From NCBI RefSeq assembly GCF_000708755.2, contig NZ_JGVU02000002.1, positions 682,001-746,000 of the forward strand: 64,000 nt of DNA. Direction: 5' to 3'. Shown here in pieces: positions 43,712 through 53,300 of this stretch (positions within the stretch are counted from its first letter, which is position 1; every line of letters starts with the position of its first letter). A model generated the notes under the pieces. The model made no database searches, had not been told where the DNA came from, and saw only the letters and a list, made by a program, of their open reading frames with translations. A program made the translations under genes and the position numbers. The DNA comes from Metabacillus indicus LMG 22858 (lineage in GTDB: Bacteria > Bacillota > Bacilli > Bacillales > Bacillaceae).

Positions 43712-44803
43712 ATGACAATCCTCCCCCTTTTAAAAAAACCAACGGTCGCATCTCTTATGGATCACGCAGAAAAAAAAGCATTTATAGATTCCTTGATTGC
43801 TGTTCAGCCGGGTCCATCTATTGTGTACGGTGAAGAATCAAAGATGATCCGGAACATCCAGGCTGTTACTGCATCTTGCAACCTGAATAATCTAACGCGG
43901 ACAAAAGCTTATCTTTCCTTCTATTTAAAACATCCCGAGGTGCATTGGGCTTTTTTGGCCCACATGGTTTCCCGAAACGGCGGCTACAGCATGACTGATT
44001 TGAAAAACAGTCTGGTGAGCCACTTTCTATCCGAAAATGAACGAAACTCTCTGTTTCATTTTCTTGAAACTGCAAATGCCCTGATTTTCCACGATGCTTA
44101 TCCTCAGCTTCTGCTTTATGAGGAGAGCAAAAAAAGAGGAAAGCCTTTCTTCCGGCTGCTTCCCGCCCTACATGTTTCGAGATTTATGGAGCCAGTCTGG
44201 GCGCAGTTTTATGAAAGAAAGCAATCTAATTTGCTTACCCTTGCGCTGATAACGAATGAACAGCAGTATGTCGAGCAGCAGCTTATATCAAAATCATCAG
44301 ACATTTTAAAGTCCATTCCTTATCTGCTTCAAGAGAGGTGCGGTTTTACAAACGTTATTTTCCCCTTTAAAAAAAGAGGGTACGATAAGTATTTTTCACT
44401 GGCAGGAATTGAAATTGGACAGTTCAACGATCCGAAAGCAAGGATCAGCATTGGCAAATCTCTTTACAGCACCTTGTTTCATCCTGCGGTTTTCCCGTCA
44501 GCTCTTTTATTTGCAAAAACATTTCCTCATTCAGGCTCACGGGAGGATTACTGGCCGAACCTGTTTTCAGCGGATCCCCATCAAAAAATATACAGTCCGA
44601 AGCTGACAGATGTGTGGAATGATGTATCCCATAAATATTATCCGTGGCCTGACTGGCTGAAAGATCCGGAGATGGCAGCTGACTTTGACAGCTTTGATAA
44701 GAAGCAAGCGTACAGGGACATGACAAAAAACGTAAAAATGGATCTCTTGAAAATGGGGTCGATGAAACTTCTGACAAAGCCCTTCTTAAAACGCGGCATG
44801 TAA
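43712..44803 (+). CDS. DUF2515-like protein (YppC-like)
   Basis: 363 residues, soluble, helical. Features such as NLNNLTRTKAYLSFYLKHPEVHWAFLAHMVSRNGGYSMTDL and DAYPQLLLYEESKKRGKPFF recall the DUF2515 family (YppC in B. subtilis); the assignment is tentative. AGGAG precedes the ATG. It stands alone, divergent from the kinase operon. A hairpin follows. Function unknown. Confidence 0.7.
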   Translation: MTILPLLKKPTVASLMDHAEKKAFIDSLIAVQPGPSIVYGEESKMIRNIQAVTASCNLNNLTRTKAYLSFYLKHPEVHWAFLAHMVSRNGGYSMTDLKNSLVSHFLSENERNSLFHFLETANALIFHDAYPQLLLYEESKKRGKPFFRLLPALHVSRFMEPVWAQFYERKQSNLLTLALITNEQQYVEQQLISKSSDILKSIPYLLQERCGFTNVIFPFKKRGYDKYFSLAGIEIGQFNDPKARISIGKSLYSTLFHPAVFPSALLFAKTFPHSGSREDYWPNLFSADPHQKIYSPKLTDVWNDVSHKYYPWPDWLKDPEMAADFDSFDKKQAYRDMTKNVKMDLLKMGSMKLLTKPFLKRGM

Positions 44804-44828
44804 AAAAACGGCGAGTCATCTCGCCGTT
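44802..44828. terminator. Terminator of yozD
   Basis: AACGGCGAG-atga-CTCGCCGTT followed by a T-run on the minus strand; also directly after the convergent gene. Confidence 0.87.
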
Positions 44829-45004
44829 TAATCAACATCTTCCAGGTCTTCGTCGATAATGCACTTTTCAAGCAGATAATCAAATGCAATATCCGCGATC
44901 GTATCAAGCTCCGATTCCGAGGGAACATATCCCCGCTTTGTCAGCTCATTGTAAAAGAATTCAGCCATTTCTTCGGTATCAATGATTACTTCAATTTCTT
45001 TCAC
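44828..45004 (-). CDS. yozD: YozD family protein
   Basis: 58 residues, exactly the B. subtilis YozD length, and the start MKEIEVIIDTEEMAEFFYNE is near-identical in style to what I remember of YozD. Acidic, helical, cytoplasmic, function unknown. GTG start with AAGGGGG upstream. In B. subtilis yozD also lies between yodM and yodN. Confidence 0.85.
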   Translation of the reverse strand: MKEIEVIIDTEEMAEFFYNELTKRGYVPSESELDTIADIAFDYLLEKCIIDEDLEDVD

Positions 45005-45143
45005 AACATCGCCCCCTTAGTAATTGTTTATATGTCCAACTTGTGTAATCTATGTCTTGCAAAATAAACATTTTTCTTTTCATATCCTTTTTGCGGCCTG
45101 CATACGATGTGATAAATAGATCAACAAAAAAGGAGATGCTGAA

Positions 45144-45314
45144 ATGAAAAATGGACAAGCTGCTGCAAAACAGGAAACGAATAAATTGCTTGCTTTTTTG
45201 GACGGAGAGGGATTTGAATGCGTTCACAAACAGATGATTGCATGCCTTCAAACACTCATGGTGTATGGATGTATTCCGTTTTTCATTTACGTTCTTATAT
45301 CTTTTTTTAACTAA
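45144..45314 (+). CDS. 56-residue membrane peptide
   Basis: Hydrophilic N-terminal half (MKNGQAAAKQETNKLLAFLD) and a hydrophobic C-terminal helix (LMVYGCIPFFIYVLISFF). Two cysteines precede the helix. AGGAG stands eight bases before the ATG. No family recognised. It converges on yodN and overlaps its stop by four bases. Likely a single-pass membrane protein. Confidence 0.6.
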   Translation: MKNGQAAAKQETNKLLAFLDGEGFECVHKQMIACLQTLMVYGCIPFFIYVLISFFN

Positions 45315-45985
45315 GCGTTCGTATATTTTCTTAAACTGTCGATGATAAAATCCATCATTTCCTTATATTCCTGATCTCCAAACAGTTCATACATAAATAA
45401 ATAGTCATTATAGATATCTAAAAGTTCATCCACGATATCACGTTTGCTGCGCTTGACTTTCTTCGCGGGGAGCTCTTGCTTTGGCAGCTTTTCTTTTGAC
45501 AGAAGCTGCTCAATTCCATTTGTTTCCTGCGAAACAATATGCATCAGGCTCAGCTGCTGGACAAATGTGCCTGCCTGCTTTTTCCCCATGACGAAAACAA
45601 GCTCTTCTTCGGATGCTTCCAGCCATTCCCCGTCATTGATTCTCATCAGTTCATAAATGATATCTTCCCAGCCGTCTTCTGTATATCTCCAGATTTCAGT
45701 CCGGAATCCAACCACCTTGAAAAGCTCTTCTTCATAGCCCTTCACCTGAACAATATCCCCGATATGGTATTGAAACTCAATTTCAATCTTCTCTGAATCA
45801 ATCACCTTTCCGGTGTATTCAGAGTATAGCTGTATCGCGTTTTCAAAGTACAAAATCTCGCTGTGGTTCACTTCGTAAAGATAATGCTGATCGATCTGAT
45901 GAACGTTCGTCACTGTCCCGACCGTGCTGTACATAACAATCACGACAATATCCCCGACTTTGTACTTTGGTATTTTTTTGTTCAC
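45311..45985 (-). CDS. yodN: YodN-like protein
   Basis: 224 residues. N-terminal half has two repeats of an SH3/KOW-like pattern (YKVGDIVVIVMYSTVGTVTNVHQID; YHIGDIVQVKGYEEELFKVVGF) and the C-terminal part is helical and acidic. GTG start at 45985 with AAAGGAGG. Named by position after yozD, as in B. subtilis; the sequence itself gives no clear function. Cytoplasmic. Confidence 0.7.
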   Translation of the reverse strand: MNKKIPKYKVGDIVVIVMYSTVGTVTNVHQIDQHYLYEVNHSEILYFENAIQLYSEYTGKVIDSEKIEIEFQYHIGDIVQVKGYEEELFKVVGFRTEIWRYTEDGWEDIIYELMRINDGEWLEASEEELVFVMGKKQAGTFVQQLSLMHIVSQETNGIEQLLSKEKLPKQELPAKKVKRSKRDIVDELLDIYNDYLFMYELFGDQEYKEMMDFIIDSLRKYTNA

Positions 45986-46147
45986 GATAGATCCTCCTTT
46001 GCCGCGATTCATAAAAGTTAAAATAGTATATGCCGGAGCGCAAAATAAGTAATAGGCAAAACAGCAAAGGATTCCGAGTTGGACTCATGAATGTTCATCA
46101 AGAAGGAAATAGTAAGAACCTAAAAAACAATTCAAGGAGGACTCACC

Positions 46148-46270
46148 GTGGAAAACACATCAAACTTCGTGAACAGCCTGCAGCAAAAACAGCAAAAAGA
46201 CGAATACAACCGCGAGCACCAAGGCAGCAGCAACCCTGGGAAAAAGAAGCCTAATAAGACGAATAAATAA
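46148..46270 (+). CDS. 40-residue hydrophilic protein, DUF4023-like
   Basis: Gln/Lys/Asn-rich peptide (MENTSNFVNSLQQKQQKDEY then HQGSSNPGKKKPNKTNK). Start pattern and the NP-K-x-PNK tail are like the small DUF4023 proteins of Bacillaceae, an assignment from memory. AAGGAGGA before the GTG is very good. An overlapping Arg-rich frame on the same strand has no such site. The first repeat element of cluster 1 begins right after the stop codon. Confidence 0.65.
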   Translation: MENTSNFVNSLQQKQQKDEYNREHQGSSNPGKKKPNKTNK

Positions 46271-46632
46271 GAAAAGCGGAGCCGACTGTTCAGGCCTGGC
46301 AGTCAGATAAGAAATCCGCCGAAAAGTCCGGTTTTGACTTTTTGGCGGATTTTGTTCTGACAGAAGGGCTAGGAGGCGGAACTGGACAATGAGAAATGCG
46401 GAAGCGCTCGTTTAGCTCCGGGAGTCAGATAAGGAAACGGCGGTAAAGGCGCTTTTTTGCCTTTGCCGACGGTTCCGTTCTGACAGAGGAGCTGAGCGCT
46501 GGAGCTGGACAATAAGAAAAGCGGAGCCGACCGTTTAGCCCTGACAGGCAGAAAAGAAATCACCCGAAAAGTCCGGTTTTGACTTTTTGGGGGATTTTGT
46601 TCTGACGGAAGGGCTGGGAGGAGCTGGACAAT
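46271..46632. repeat. Cluster 1 of ~120 bp nested-hairpin elements (three copies)
   Basis: Copies begin near 46271, 46392 and 46515, each opening GAAAAGCGGA (GAAATGCGGA in the second) and ending GGAGCTGGACAAT or close. Copies 1 and 3 are one subtype (AAAGTCCGGTTTTGACTTTTTGG core), copy 2 another (GGTAAAGGCGCTTTTTTGCC core). Within each, arms such as TCAG...CTGA, GGAA...TTCC and AGCGCT...AGCGCT nest into one long foldback. The look is that of the abundant intergenic hairpin repeats of Bacillaceae. No protein is encoded. Confidence 0.85.
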
Positions 46633-46665
46633 AAGAAAAGCGGAGCCTTTAAGCTCCGCTTTTCC
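46633..46665 (-). terminator. Terminator of the YwaF-like gene
   Basis: AAAAGCGGAGCTT / AAGGCTCCGCTTTTCTTATT. Its arm (GAAAAGCGGAGCC) is the same as the opening of the repeat elements next to it. Confidence 0.85.
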
Positions 46666-46670
46666 TATGA

Positions 46671-47384
46671 TCAATGATGCAGTCTTCCTTTCTTGTACAC
46701 CCAAAACAACAGTAGAAAACTGACAATCATGATGAGCTCTGCCCAGATTAAATACCACGGCCATTTGCCAAGTACGTTAAGCAAGGACATACCCTCAGGC
46801 TTTTTCATAAGGAACATATAATTTGACCCCAGCCACTTGTTCACAGCAAAAATGATGACGGCATAAAGGTTAACAATCAGAACACTTTTCCAGACGGTCC
46901 GGAAGGTTACACGATAAGAAAACGCCATGAGCATGACCACCACCGCTAAAATAACGGTCCCATGTGAGATAAAAAAGACGATGTACTGAAAATGCGGAAA
47001 ATGATACGTGCTGAGGTCTGGGGTCAAAAGCGCCTGCACAGAGCTTGCGATGCCTGCGAAATACAAAAACTGAAAGAGTTTTTCCGACCCGTTTAGGAGC
47101 ATGATGAAAGCGAGTATGACGGACAGATCGCTTAAATGCAGTGGCAGTGCAGATGCTGCAGACCACGCATGTTCGGTCAGCAGCCACATTTGATGAGTGA
47201 TCAGCGCAAGAAACAGCACAGCTGCAAGAGCCAGCCTGATGGGATGCTGATACGGCATCCAGCTCTTTTTTAACAGCATCATTCCAACAATGATTACAGC
47301 TATGATTACAATCGTCCATATGTGCTCTGCAGAAAACAGGATGAATTTTTCTCCCTCCGGATGAACCTGCAGGTATTTTCCCAT
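46671..47384 (-). CDS. TIGR02206/YwaF family membrane protein
   Basis: 237 residues with seven membrane helices. PLHLSDLSVILAFIMLLNGSEKLFQFLYFAGIASSVQALLTPDL and YIVFFISHGTVILAVVVMLM are the conserved TIGR02206 stretches. No known function. AAGGAGG before the ATG. Lies at the start of the accessory block, with its own terminator. Confidence 0.85.
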   Translation of the reverse strand: MGKYLQVHPEGEKFILFSAEHIWTIVIIAVIIVGMMLLKKSWMPYQHPIRLALAAVLFLALITHQMWLLTEHAWSAASALPLHLSDLSVILAFIMLLNGSEKLFQFLYFAGIASSVQALLTPDLSTYHFPHFQYIVFFISHGTVILAVVVMLMAFSYRVTFRTVWKSVLIVNLYAVIIFAVNKWLGSNYMFLMKKPEGMSLLNVLGKWPWYLIWAELIMIVSFLLLFWVYKKGRLHH

Positions 47385-47444
47385 GCCACTCGCCTCCTTC
47401 TCTTTTGATATTAGAATTCACTTCTGCAGAAACTCTATCCAATA

Positions 47445-47478
47445 AAAAGAGCTGAACGAATTCGTTCAGCTCCCTCTC
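47445..47478 (-). terminator. Terminator of the ABC exporter operon
   Basis: GAGCTGAACGAATTCGTTCAGCTC with TTTTTATT after it on the minus strand. Confidence 0.9.
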
Positions 47479-48273
47479 TTACGTTCCGGTACTCGCGTAT
47501 GCCCGCAATCCATACAGCCAGAAAATATACGCAAGCGCAATGCTGCCTAAACCGACCAGCGGGGACATGATGCCGACAAAAGCATACCCCTCTCTGTCAA
47601 GGAACCACGCCGCCGGATAAAAGGCCGTAAATCCGTACGGAATGACCCATGTTAAAAAGACACGAATGGTTTTGTTGTAGATTGTCAGCGGGTATTTAGC
47701 AAACTCACTCAGATTAAAAACAGCATACACAATAGGCAGACTGTCGATCATCCAAAAGGAAAAGGTGGCAAAAAACAGGTTGATGGCAATGTAAATCAAA
47801 CCGCTTGAAACAATCATCACAACGAGCATCAGCCAATCTGCGAAGCCGAATGCCAGATCCAGCTGCGGAAAGGCTGCTGCCAGAATAAGTATCCCGATCA
47901 CAAGCTGACCCAGTCCGTCCTGCTGCAGCCTGTCTGCACACACGTGAAACAGCGGATTGATCGGCATGATGAGTAGACGGTCCATCTGCCCGGGCCTTAC
48001 ATACTGCCACCCAAGCGTCCATAAATTATCAAAGAATATATGATGCAGAGACCTGCCCGTTGCGGCAATACCGTAAATAAAAAGAATTTCATAGAACGTC
48101 CAGCCGTTAATTTGCTCAATATGATCGAACACCACTTTCACAAAAAAGATGCTTGCGAACTGCTGGAGCATCACGCTGATCACACCGATGAAAAAGTCCA
48201 CCCTGTATTCCATCATCACCTTAATGTGATTTTTCGCAAAAATATAATACAGCTTTGTATACCGTTTCAGCAT
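47479..48273 (-). CDS. ABC-2 type transporter permease (second subunit)
   Basis: 264 residues, six helices, of the ABC-2 permease group linked to PF06182 (DUF990-like): MMEYRVDFFIGVISVMLQQFASIFF, IYGIAATGRSLHHIFFDNLWTLGWQYVRPGQMDRLLIMPINPLFHV. The segment RPGQMDRLLI is the family's cytosolic coupling motif. Last of three genes; pairs with the permease 14 bp upstream. Probably an efflux system; substrate unknown. Confidence 0.88.
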   Translation of the reverse strand: MLKRYTKLYYIFAKNHIKVMMEYRVDFFIGVISVMLQQFASIFFVKVVFDHIEQINGWTFYEILFIYGIAATGRSLHHIFFDNLWTLGWQYVRPGQMDRLLIMPINPLFHVCADRLQQDGLGQLVIGILILAAAFPQLDLAFGFADWLMLVVMIVSSGLIYIAINLFFATFSFWMIDSLPIVYAVFNLSEFAKYPLTIYNKTIRVFLTWVIPYGFTAFYPAAWFLDREGYAFVGIMSPLVGLGSIALAYIFWLYGLRAYASTGT

Positions 48274-48287
48274 TGTTTATTACCCCC

Positions 48288-49076
48288 TTACCCGCCGAAA
48301 ATGGTCACTTTTTTGATCGCCTGGGACCAAATCAGTTTCATGATGAGAAACATTCCGAGGCACCAGCCAAGCTGAATCAGCACGGCAATGTATGCATCAC
48401 TGCCTTCCAGAATACCTGTATATATAGAAACAGGCGTAAATACCATCGCCTGAAACGGCAAATATGAGCTCAGCGTTTCAAGCCACCCGGGAAAAAGCGT
48501 AATGGGAACAAGCGCTCCGGAAAAAAACGTGATGACTCCCTCTTTCAGGACTCTCAGACCCCAGACATTTACTGTCCAAAAGGCAATAATGCCAATCATC
48601 AGATCAAAAAACGTGCCAATCCAGACTCCAAGTGCCGCACTGATCAAAAACAGGAGCGCAGCTTCCGCCGAACCTGGAAGAGACAGATCGATGAACACAA
48701 AAGCAATCACCATCAGAGGGAGTGTTTCCCTGAAAAAATGAGTGATCTTCCCTCCGAAATCCATGAAAATCAGTTTAAAAATGACATCATATGGTCTCAT
48801 AAGCTCAATGGCAATGTTCCCGTCCCGGATATCATGCGCAAGTTCGTTTCCGACTCCAGAAACATACCCCTGTATAAACATGGCCACCACAATATACGTC
48901 AGCATATCCTGGAGCGTAAGATTCTGAATGGTGTCCTTGCCGTCATAGACCGCATGCCAAAAATAAAACATGATCATCAGACGCATGATGGATGATGCCG
49001 TTCCAGCCCAGTACCACGCGGAGTATGCAGTGTTGATCTGCATTTGGGATTTTGCAAACATCAGGTATTTCGTCAT
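48288..49076 (-). CDS. ABC-2 type transporter permease (first subunit)
   Basis: 262 residues, six helices, same family as the next gene: MQINTAYSAWYWAGTASSIMRLMIMFYFWHAVY and ELAHDIRDGNIAIELMRPYDVIFKLIF, with the equivalent coupling motif IAIELMRPYD. The two permeases likely form a heterodimer. The gene starts 13 bp after the ATPase. RBS (GGGGGG) is visible before the ATG. Confidence 0.88.
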   Translation of the reverse strand: MTKYLMFAKSQMQINTAYSAWYWAGTASSIMRLMIMFYFWHAVYDGKDTIQNLTLQDMLTYIVVAMFIQGYVSGVGNELAHDIRDGNIAIELMRPYDVIFKLIFMDFGGKITHFFRETLPLMVIAFVFIDLSLPGSAEAALLFLISAALGVWIGTFFDLMIGIIAFWTVNVWGLRVLKEGVITFFSGALVPITLFPGWLETLSSYLPFQAMVFTPVSIYTGILEGSDAYIAVLIQLGWCLGMFLIMKLIWSQAIKKVTIFGG

Positions 49077-49089
49077 TTCTATACCCCCC

Positions 49090-50085
49090 CTATAGCCCGC
49101 GGTTATAAATTTCTTCTACAATGGTTTCAATTTTTGGATCGTTTAAAGATAAATCGATAATGTCATTTTCAGATAATACGGCGGAGATCACTTCTGATGC
49201 AGCCACATCCTTTTGAGAAAATGCAAGAATGACTTTTTGCTGCTGGTCTTCATCGACTGCCCTGAGCTCTGTTCTGTCCTTAATAGCGGCCGGGTATGAG
49301 AACGATTGCACACTTTCGACTTCAAAGTGGATTTCCCGTTTGGCCGCGAATGTGTCTTTAATTTCATGGAGGCCGCCGTCGTATAAAATGGAACCATTGT
49401 CAATGATGATGATTCGGCTGCAGATCTCTTCAATGTCCTGCATATCATGCGTTGTCAAAAGCACCGTCGTACCAAACCGGGCATTCATTTCCTTAATAAA
49501 TTTCCGTATCCGCACTTTCACTGCTACATCAAGCCCGATTGTCGGTTCATCTAAATATACGACATCCGGCCTGTGGAGAAATGCCGCCGCAAGCTCACAT
49601 CTCATTTTCTGCCCCAGTGAAAGCTGCCTTACCGGTATCGAAAGAAGCGGCTTCAGCTGCAGAACCTCTGTGAACAATTCAAGTGTTTCCTTAAACTGTT
49701 CTTCAGGCACTTCATAAATATGTTTAAGCAGATCAAACGACTCAGATACCGGGATGTCCCAGAACAGCTGTGTCCGCTGTCCAAAGACCGCACCGATCTG
49801 TTTCGCATTTTGTTTTCTGTTTTTATAGGGAACAATCCCCCCAACCTTTACTTCCCCGGAAGATGGAGTCAGAATTCCTGTCAGCATTTTGATGGTTGTA
49901 GACTTTCCGGCACCATTTGCACCGATGTACCCGATCATTTCCCCGCGTTCAATCTTGAAATTGACTCCTTTGACAGCCGTCTTAGTCACGTATGTACGTT
50001 TAAAAAGTGCTCTCACTGCGCCTCTTAAGCCGGGATCTCTCTTTACAAGCTTGTATTCCTTCTTTAAATCTCGCACTTCGATCAA
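49090..50085 (-). CDS. ABC transporter ATP-binding protein
   Basis: 331 residues. Walker A GANGAGKST near residue 56, signature LSLGQKMRCE near 160, Walker B VVYLDEPTIGLD and the H-loop LLTTHD. A C-terminal extension of about 90 residues follows the nucleotide-binding domain, common in ABC-2 exporter ATPases. TTG start with AAGGGGGAA. First gene of the ATPase-permease-permease operon; energises export of an unknown compound. Confidence 0.93.
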   Translation of the reverse strand: MIEVRDLKKEYKLVKRDPGLRGAVRALFKRTYVTKTAVKGVNFKIERGEMIGYIGANGAGKSTTIKMLTGILTPSSGEVKVGGIVPYKNRKQNAKQIGAVFGQRTQLFWDIPVSESFDLLKHIYEVPEEQFKETLELFTEVLQLKPLLSIPVRQLSLGQKMRCELAAAFLHRPDVVYLDEPTIGLDVAVKVRIRKFIKEMNARFGTTVLLTTHDMQDIEEICSRIIIIDNGSILYDGGLHEIKDTFAAKREIHFEVESVQSFSYPAAIKDRTELRAVDEDQQQKVILAFSQKDVAASEVISAVLSENDIIDLSLNDPKIETIVEEIYNRGL

Positions 50086-50326
50086 TCTGATGTTCCCCCT
50101 TTGCTGTCTGTATTTTTTGCAACTATAAAATTATAGAACTAGTAGAAAATTTTGTAAATCATTTTTTGATGCGCTTTCATTTTTTTCTTTTAAAACAGCT
50201 TCACGTGCCTATTAGCCTTTAAAAAGACTCGCAGATGCAAAAACATGAATAAGAGTTTGCCAATATTGACTTATACAAGTTCACAAATTTTTAACACATT
50301 CGGAAATGAAAATCACGCAGCAAGTG

Positions 50327-50354
50327 TGCTATAGTTTACTTAGTCAAATTTGAC
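50327..50354 (+). promoter_or_regulatory. Promoter and palindromic operator of the RND pump gene
   Basis: TGCTATAGT gives an extended -10 at about 50327-50335. GTCAAATTTGAC, a perfect 12 bp palindrome at 50343-50354, lies just downstream and before the ribosome site, where a bound repressor would block transcription. A TetR-type repressor is known for related pumps in B. subtilis, but none is next to this gene. Confidence 0.5.
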
Positions 50355-50377
50355 CTAATTGAAGGAGGAACTTATTT

Positions 50378-53300
50378 ATGTTCGAGAGCTTTCTCAAACG
50401 CGGAAAATTAATTATCATCTTATTTTTCGTTATTATTCTTGTCGGAGGCTATTTGTTTTACCAGCTTCCCAAACGCGAACTGCCCGAGTTCTCGCCAAAC
50501 ATCGTAACCATTTCAACGGTTTATCCGGGTGCAGATGCATCCGTTGTTGAAAGTGACGTAACAGAAGTGCTTGAAGATGCCATTAATAACTCCGATGGCG
50601 TTGCGAGCCTGAATTCTGTTTCAGCAAAGGAGTTTTCAAATGTCATAGTTGAAGTAGAAGATGGTGAGGATCTGGAAAAGATCACATCCGACCTAAAACA
50701 AAAAGTATCGGATGCCGCTTCCAAACTGCCTGATGAAGCATTTGATCCTGAGGTCAAACAGGCTCAGACAGGGCTGCCTGTAGCCTCATACATGTTTACA
50801 GCAGATAGCGCAGATACGCTTAAACAGAGCCAGGAAGAAATACTCCGTTTAAAAGAGAAGATTCAGGAACTTGATGGCGTATCAGGCGTTACTATAAAAG
50901 GATTCAAAGAAAAAGAGGCTGTCCTGGAGCTTGACAGTGAAGCTCTTGCAGAAAATGGCCTGAATGTCTCTAACATTATTGAAGCCATCAACAGCGAGTA
51001 CAAAACAACACCGCTTGGCGAAACGTCCCAAAATGGTGAAACGATCCGTCTCACTCTTGATCAGTTCAAGGATATTGATCAAATTGAAGACATAACTGTA
51101 CTGTCTCCGATCACTAAGGAAGCTGTCAAAATCGGAGATACGGCAAACCTTGTGCTGACGGAAAAAACGCAGGAAGATATCGTTTCATTTGAAGGCAAAC
51201 CTGCCTATTCATTCACCGTAAATATCGAATCCGGTCTTGATATTCCTGCCACTTTTAAAAAGGTCGATAAGGAATTAAAAGACGAACTCAGCCTTCCGGA
51301 CAATGTGGAACTGAAAACCTACTACTCGCAAAAAGCGGATGTAGACAAAATATTTGATGAGTTGATTAAAGAGGCTGCTATTGCTGTACTGGCCGTTATT
51401 CTTATTACTACTCTCGGTCTTACTTTGAGCGGAGCCTTTATCGTGTCACTTGCGATTCCGCTTTCAATCACGCTTGGAACTCTTCCGCTGCCGTTTTTGG
51501 ACGTAGATCTAAATCAGATCTCAGTCATCGGCCTCATCATCGCGCTTGGAATACTTGTCGATGACGCGATTGTCGTCAATGACAATATATTAAGGCAGTA
51601 TAAGCTTCAGAAAAACGGCAATGCCCTGCAGGCAACCAAGGATGGCGTGAAAGAGGTTTGGGGATCCATTGTGACTTCTACACTCGCTGTTATCTTTGCT
51701 TTCCTGCCGCTTACTCTCTTATCAGGTGCGAATGGTTCATTTATCCGGTCCCTGCCATCTGTACTGATTCTGACGATTGCGGCTTCAATGATCATTTCAT
51801 TGACCCTTGTGCCTGTTTATCAATATGCCGTCAATAAGCGCAAAATCCGTGTCAGTGAAAAAGAACCCGGCTTCCTTGGCAGGCCATTGCTTAGATTATC
51901 GAATTTTTATGCTGATACACTGCTTGCAAAAATCGTCAAACGTCCGGTTCTAATCGGAATTACAGGGATTGTCGGAACGACGCTGATTTTCCTGCTGGCA
52001 TTCTTTGTGCCGTTCGAATTTTTCCCGTCAGCGAACAAGAAAGAAGTGACCGTGACGGTTACCATGCCGACAGATTATACACTGGAAGAAACGAATACTG
52101 TCCTTGAAGAAATGGAAACTGATCTTCTTGCTATTGAAGAAACAGAAGAAACAGCTATTTTTGCAGGCTCCGGTGTTCCCGGTCTCTTTAGTGAAACGGT
52201 TGAAAATGCAGGTCCAAATACGGGACAGATTGTCACTCGCATCGACAACGAAGCCGTTACAGCTGACGCATTTATTGCAGAACATACAGATACACTCAGG
52301 GAAAAGTATCCTGAAGCCGAAATTTTCTTAACAACGATTGTTCAGGGTCCTCCAACGGGTGCACCTGTTACTGTGAAATTAAGCGGCGAGGATTTCAATA
52401 AACTGAACGAGATTAAAAACAAACTCGCTTCTGACATTAAAGAAGCAGACAGCGGGCTGATTATTGATAATGTGAAAGAGCCGGTATCTTCTGTTCAATA
52501 TAAGCTTGACCGTACAGCTTTAACAGAAAGCGGCCTGGATCCGAAATTTATAAGTGATCAGATCCGTCTGGTAACCGAAGGCGTGCCTATGGGAACCTTC
52601 AAAAGCAACAACGAAAACATTGACTTATTGATTAAGCAGGACCCTGCTGTACATGAAGAAGGCATCAAACTGGATGAAATTCTGGTACCCCTTCAATCTG
52701 AAGGTCCAGTGCCTCAAACAGCTCCCCTAAGTCAATTTATCGAAACTGACACAGTGGAGCAGTATCAGACCATTCCGCGTGAAAACGGAGAACGTACGAT
52801 TACACTAAAAGCATATCCTGGTGAATCAGAAACGTTCAAAGAGGATGTTGCATCCATCGTAGATGACTATAAGGAGAATTATTCCGGTGAAGGTTATACA
52901 TTGACTCTCGGAGGAGAAAACGACGATCAGACGAAATTCTTCGTTGAAATCAGTCTTCTGTTCTTAGTTGTACTCGTTCTGATCTACATCACGATAGCGT
53001 TCCAGTTTAATTCTCTTTCCCTTCCATTGCTTGTGCTTGGAACAGTCTATCTTGCAGTTGCCGGTGCTGTTGCAGGATTATTCGTTACTCAGACACCGTT
53101 CAGCTTCATGGCCACAATGGGAATCGTTTCTCTAGCTGGAATCGTGGTCCGGAATTCTGTTGTTCTCTTTGAATTTATCGAACAGCGGATGAGAGCTGGT
53201 TACGACCGTGCCGAAGCGGTTATTGAAGCCGGACGCGCAAGAATCCGTCCGATTTTACTGACAGCATTCACGGCGCTTGTTGCCCTTCTGCCTGTGGCAT

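Noticed and set aside
46030-46254. Arg-rich protein on the plus strand before cluster 1
   Set aside because: It overlaps the 40-residue GTG gene, which has a far better ribosome site; composition looks like a shifted reading of a Lys/Gln-rich gene.
46271-46632. Insertion sequence remnant
   Set aside because: No transposase frame and no paired terminal repeats with target duplication; the nested foldbacks fit a hairpin repeat family instead.
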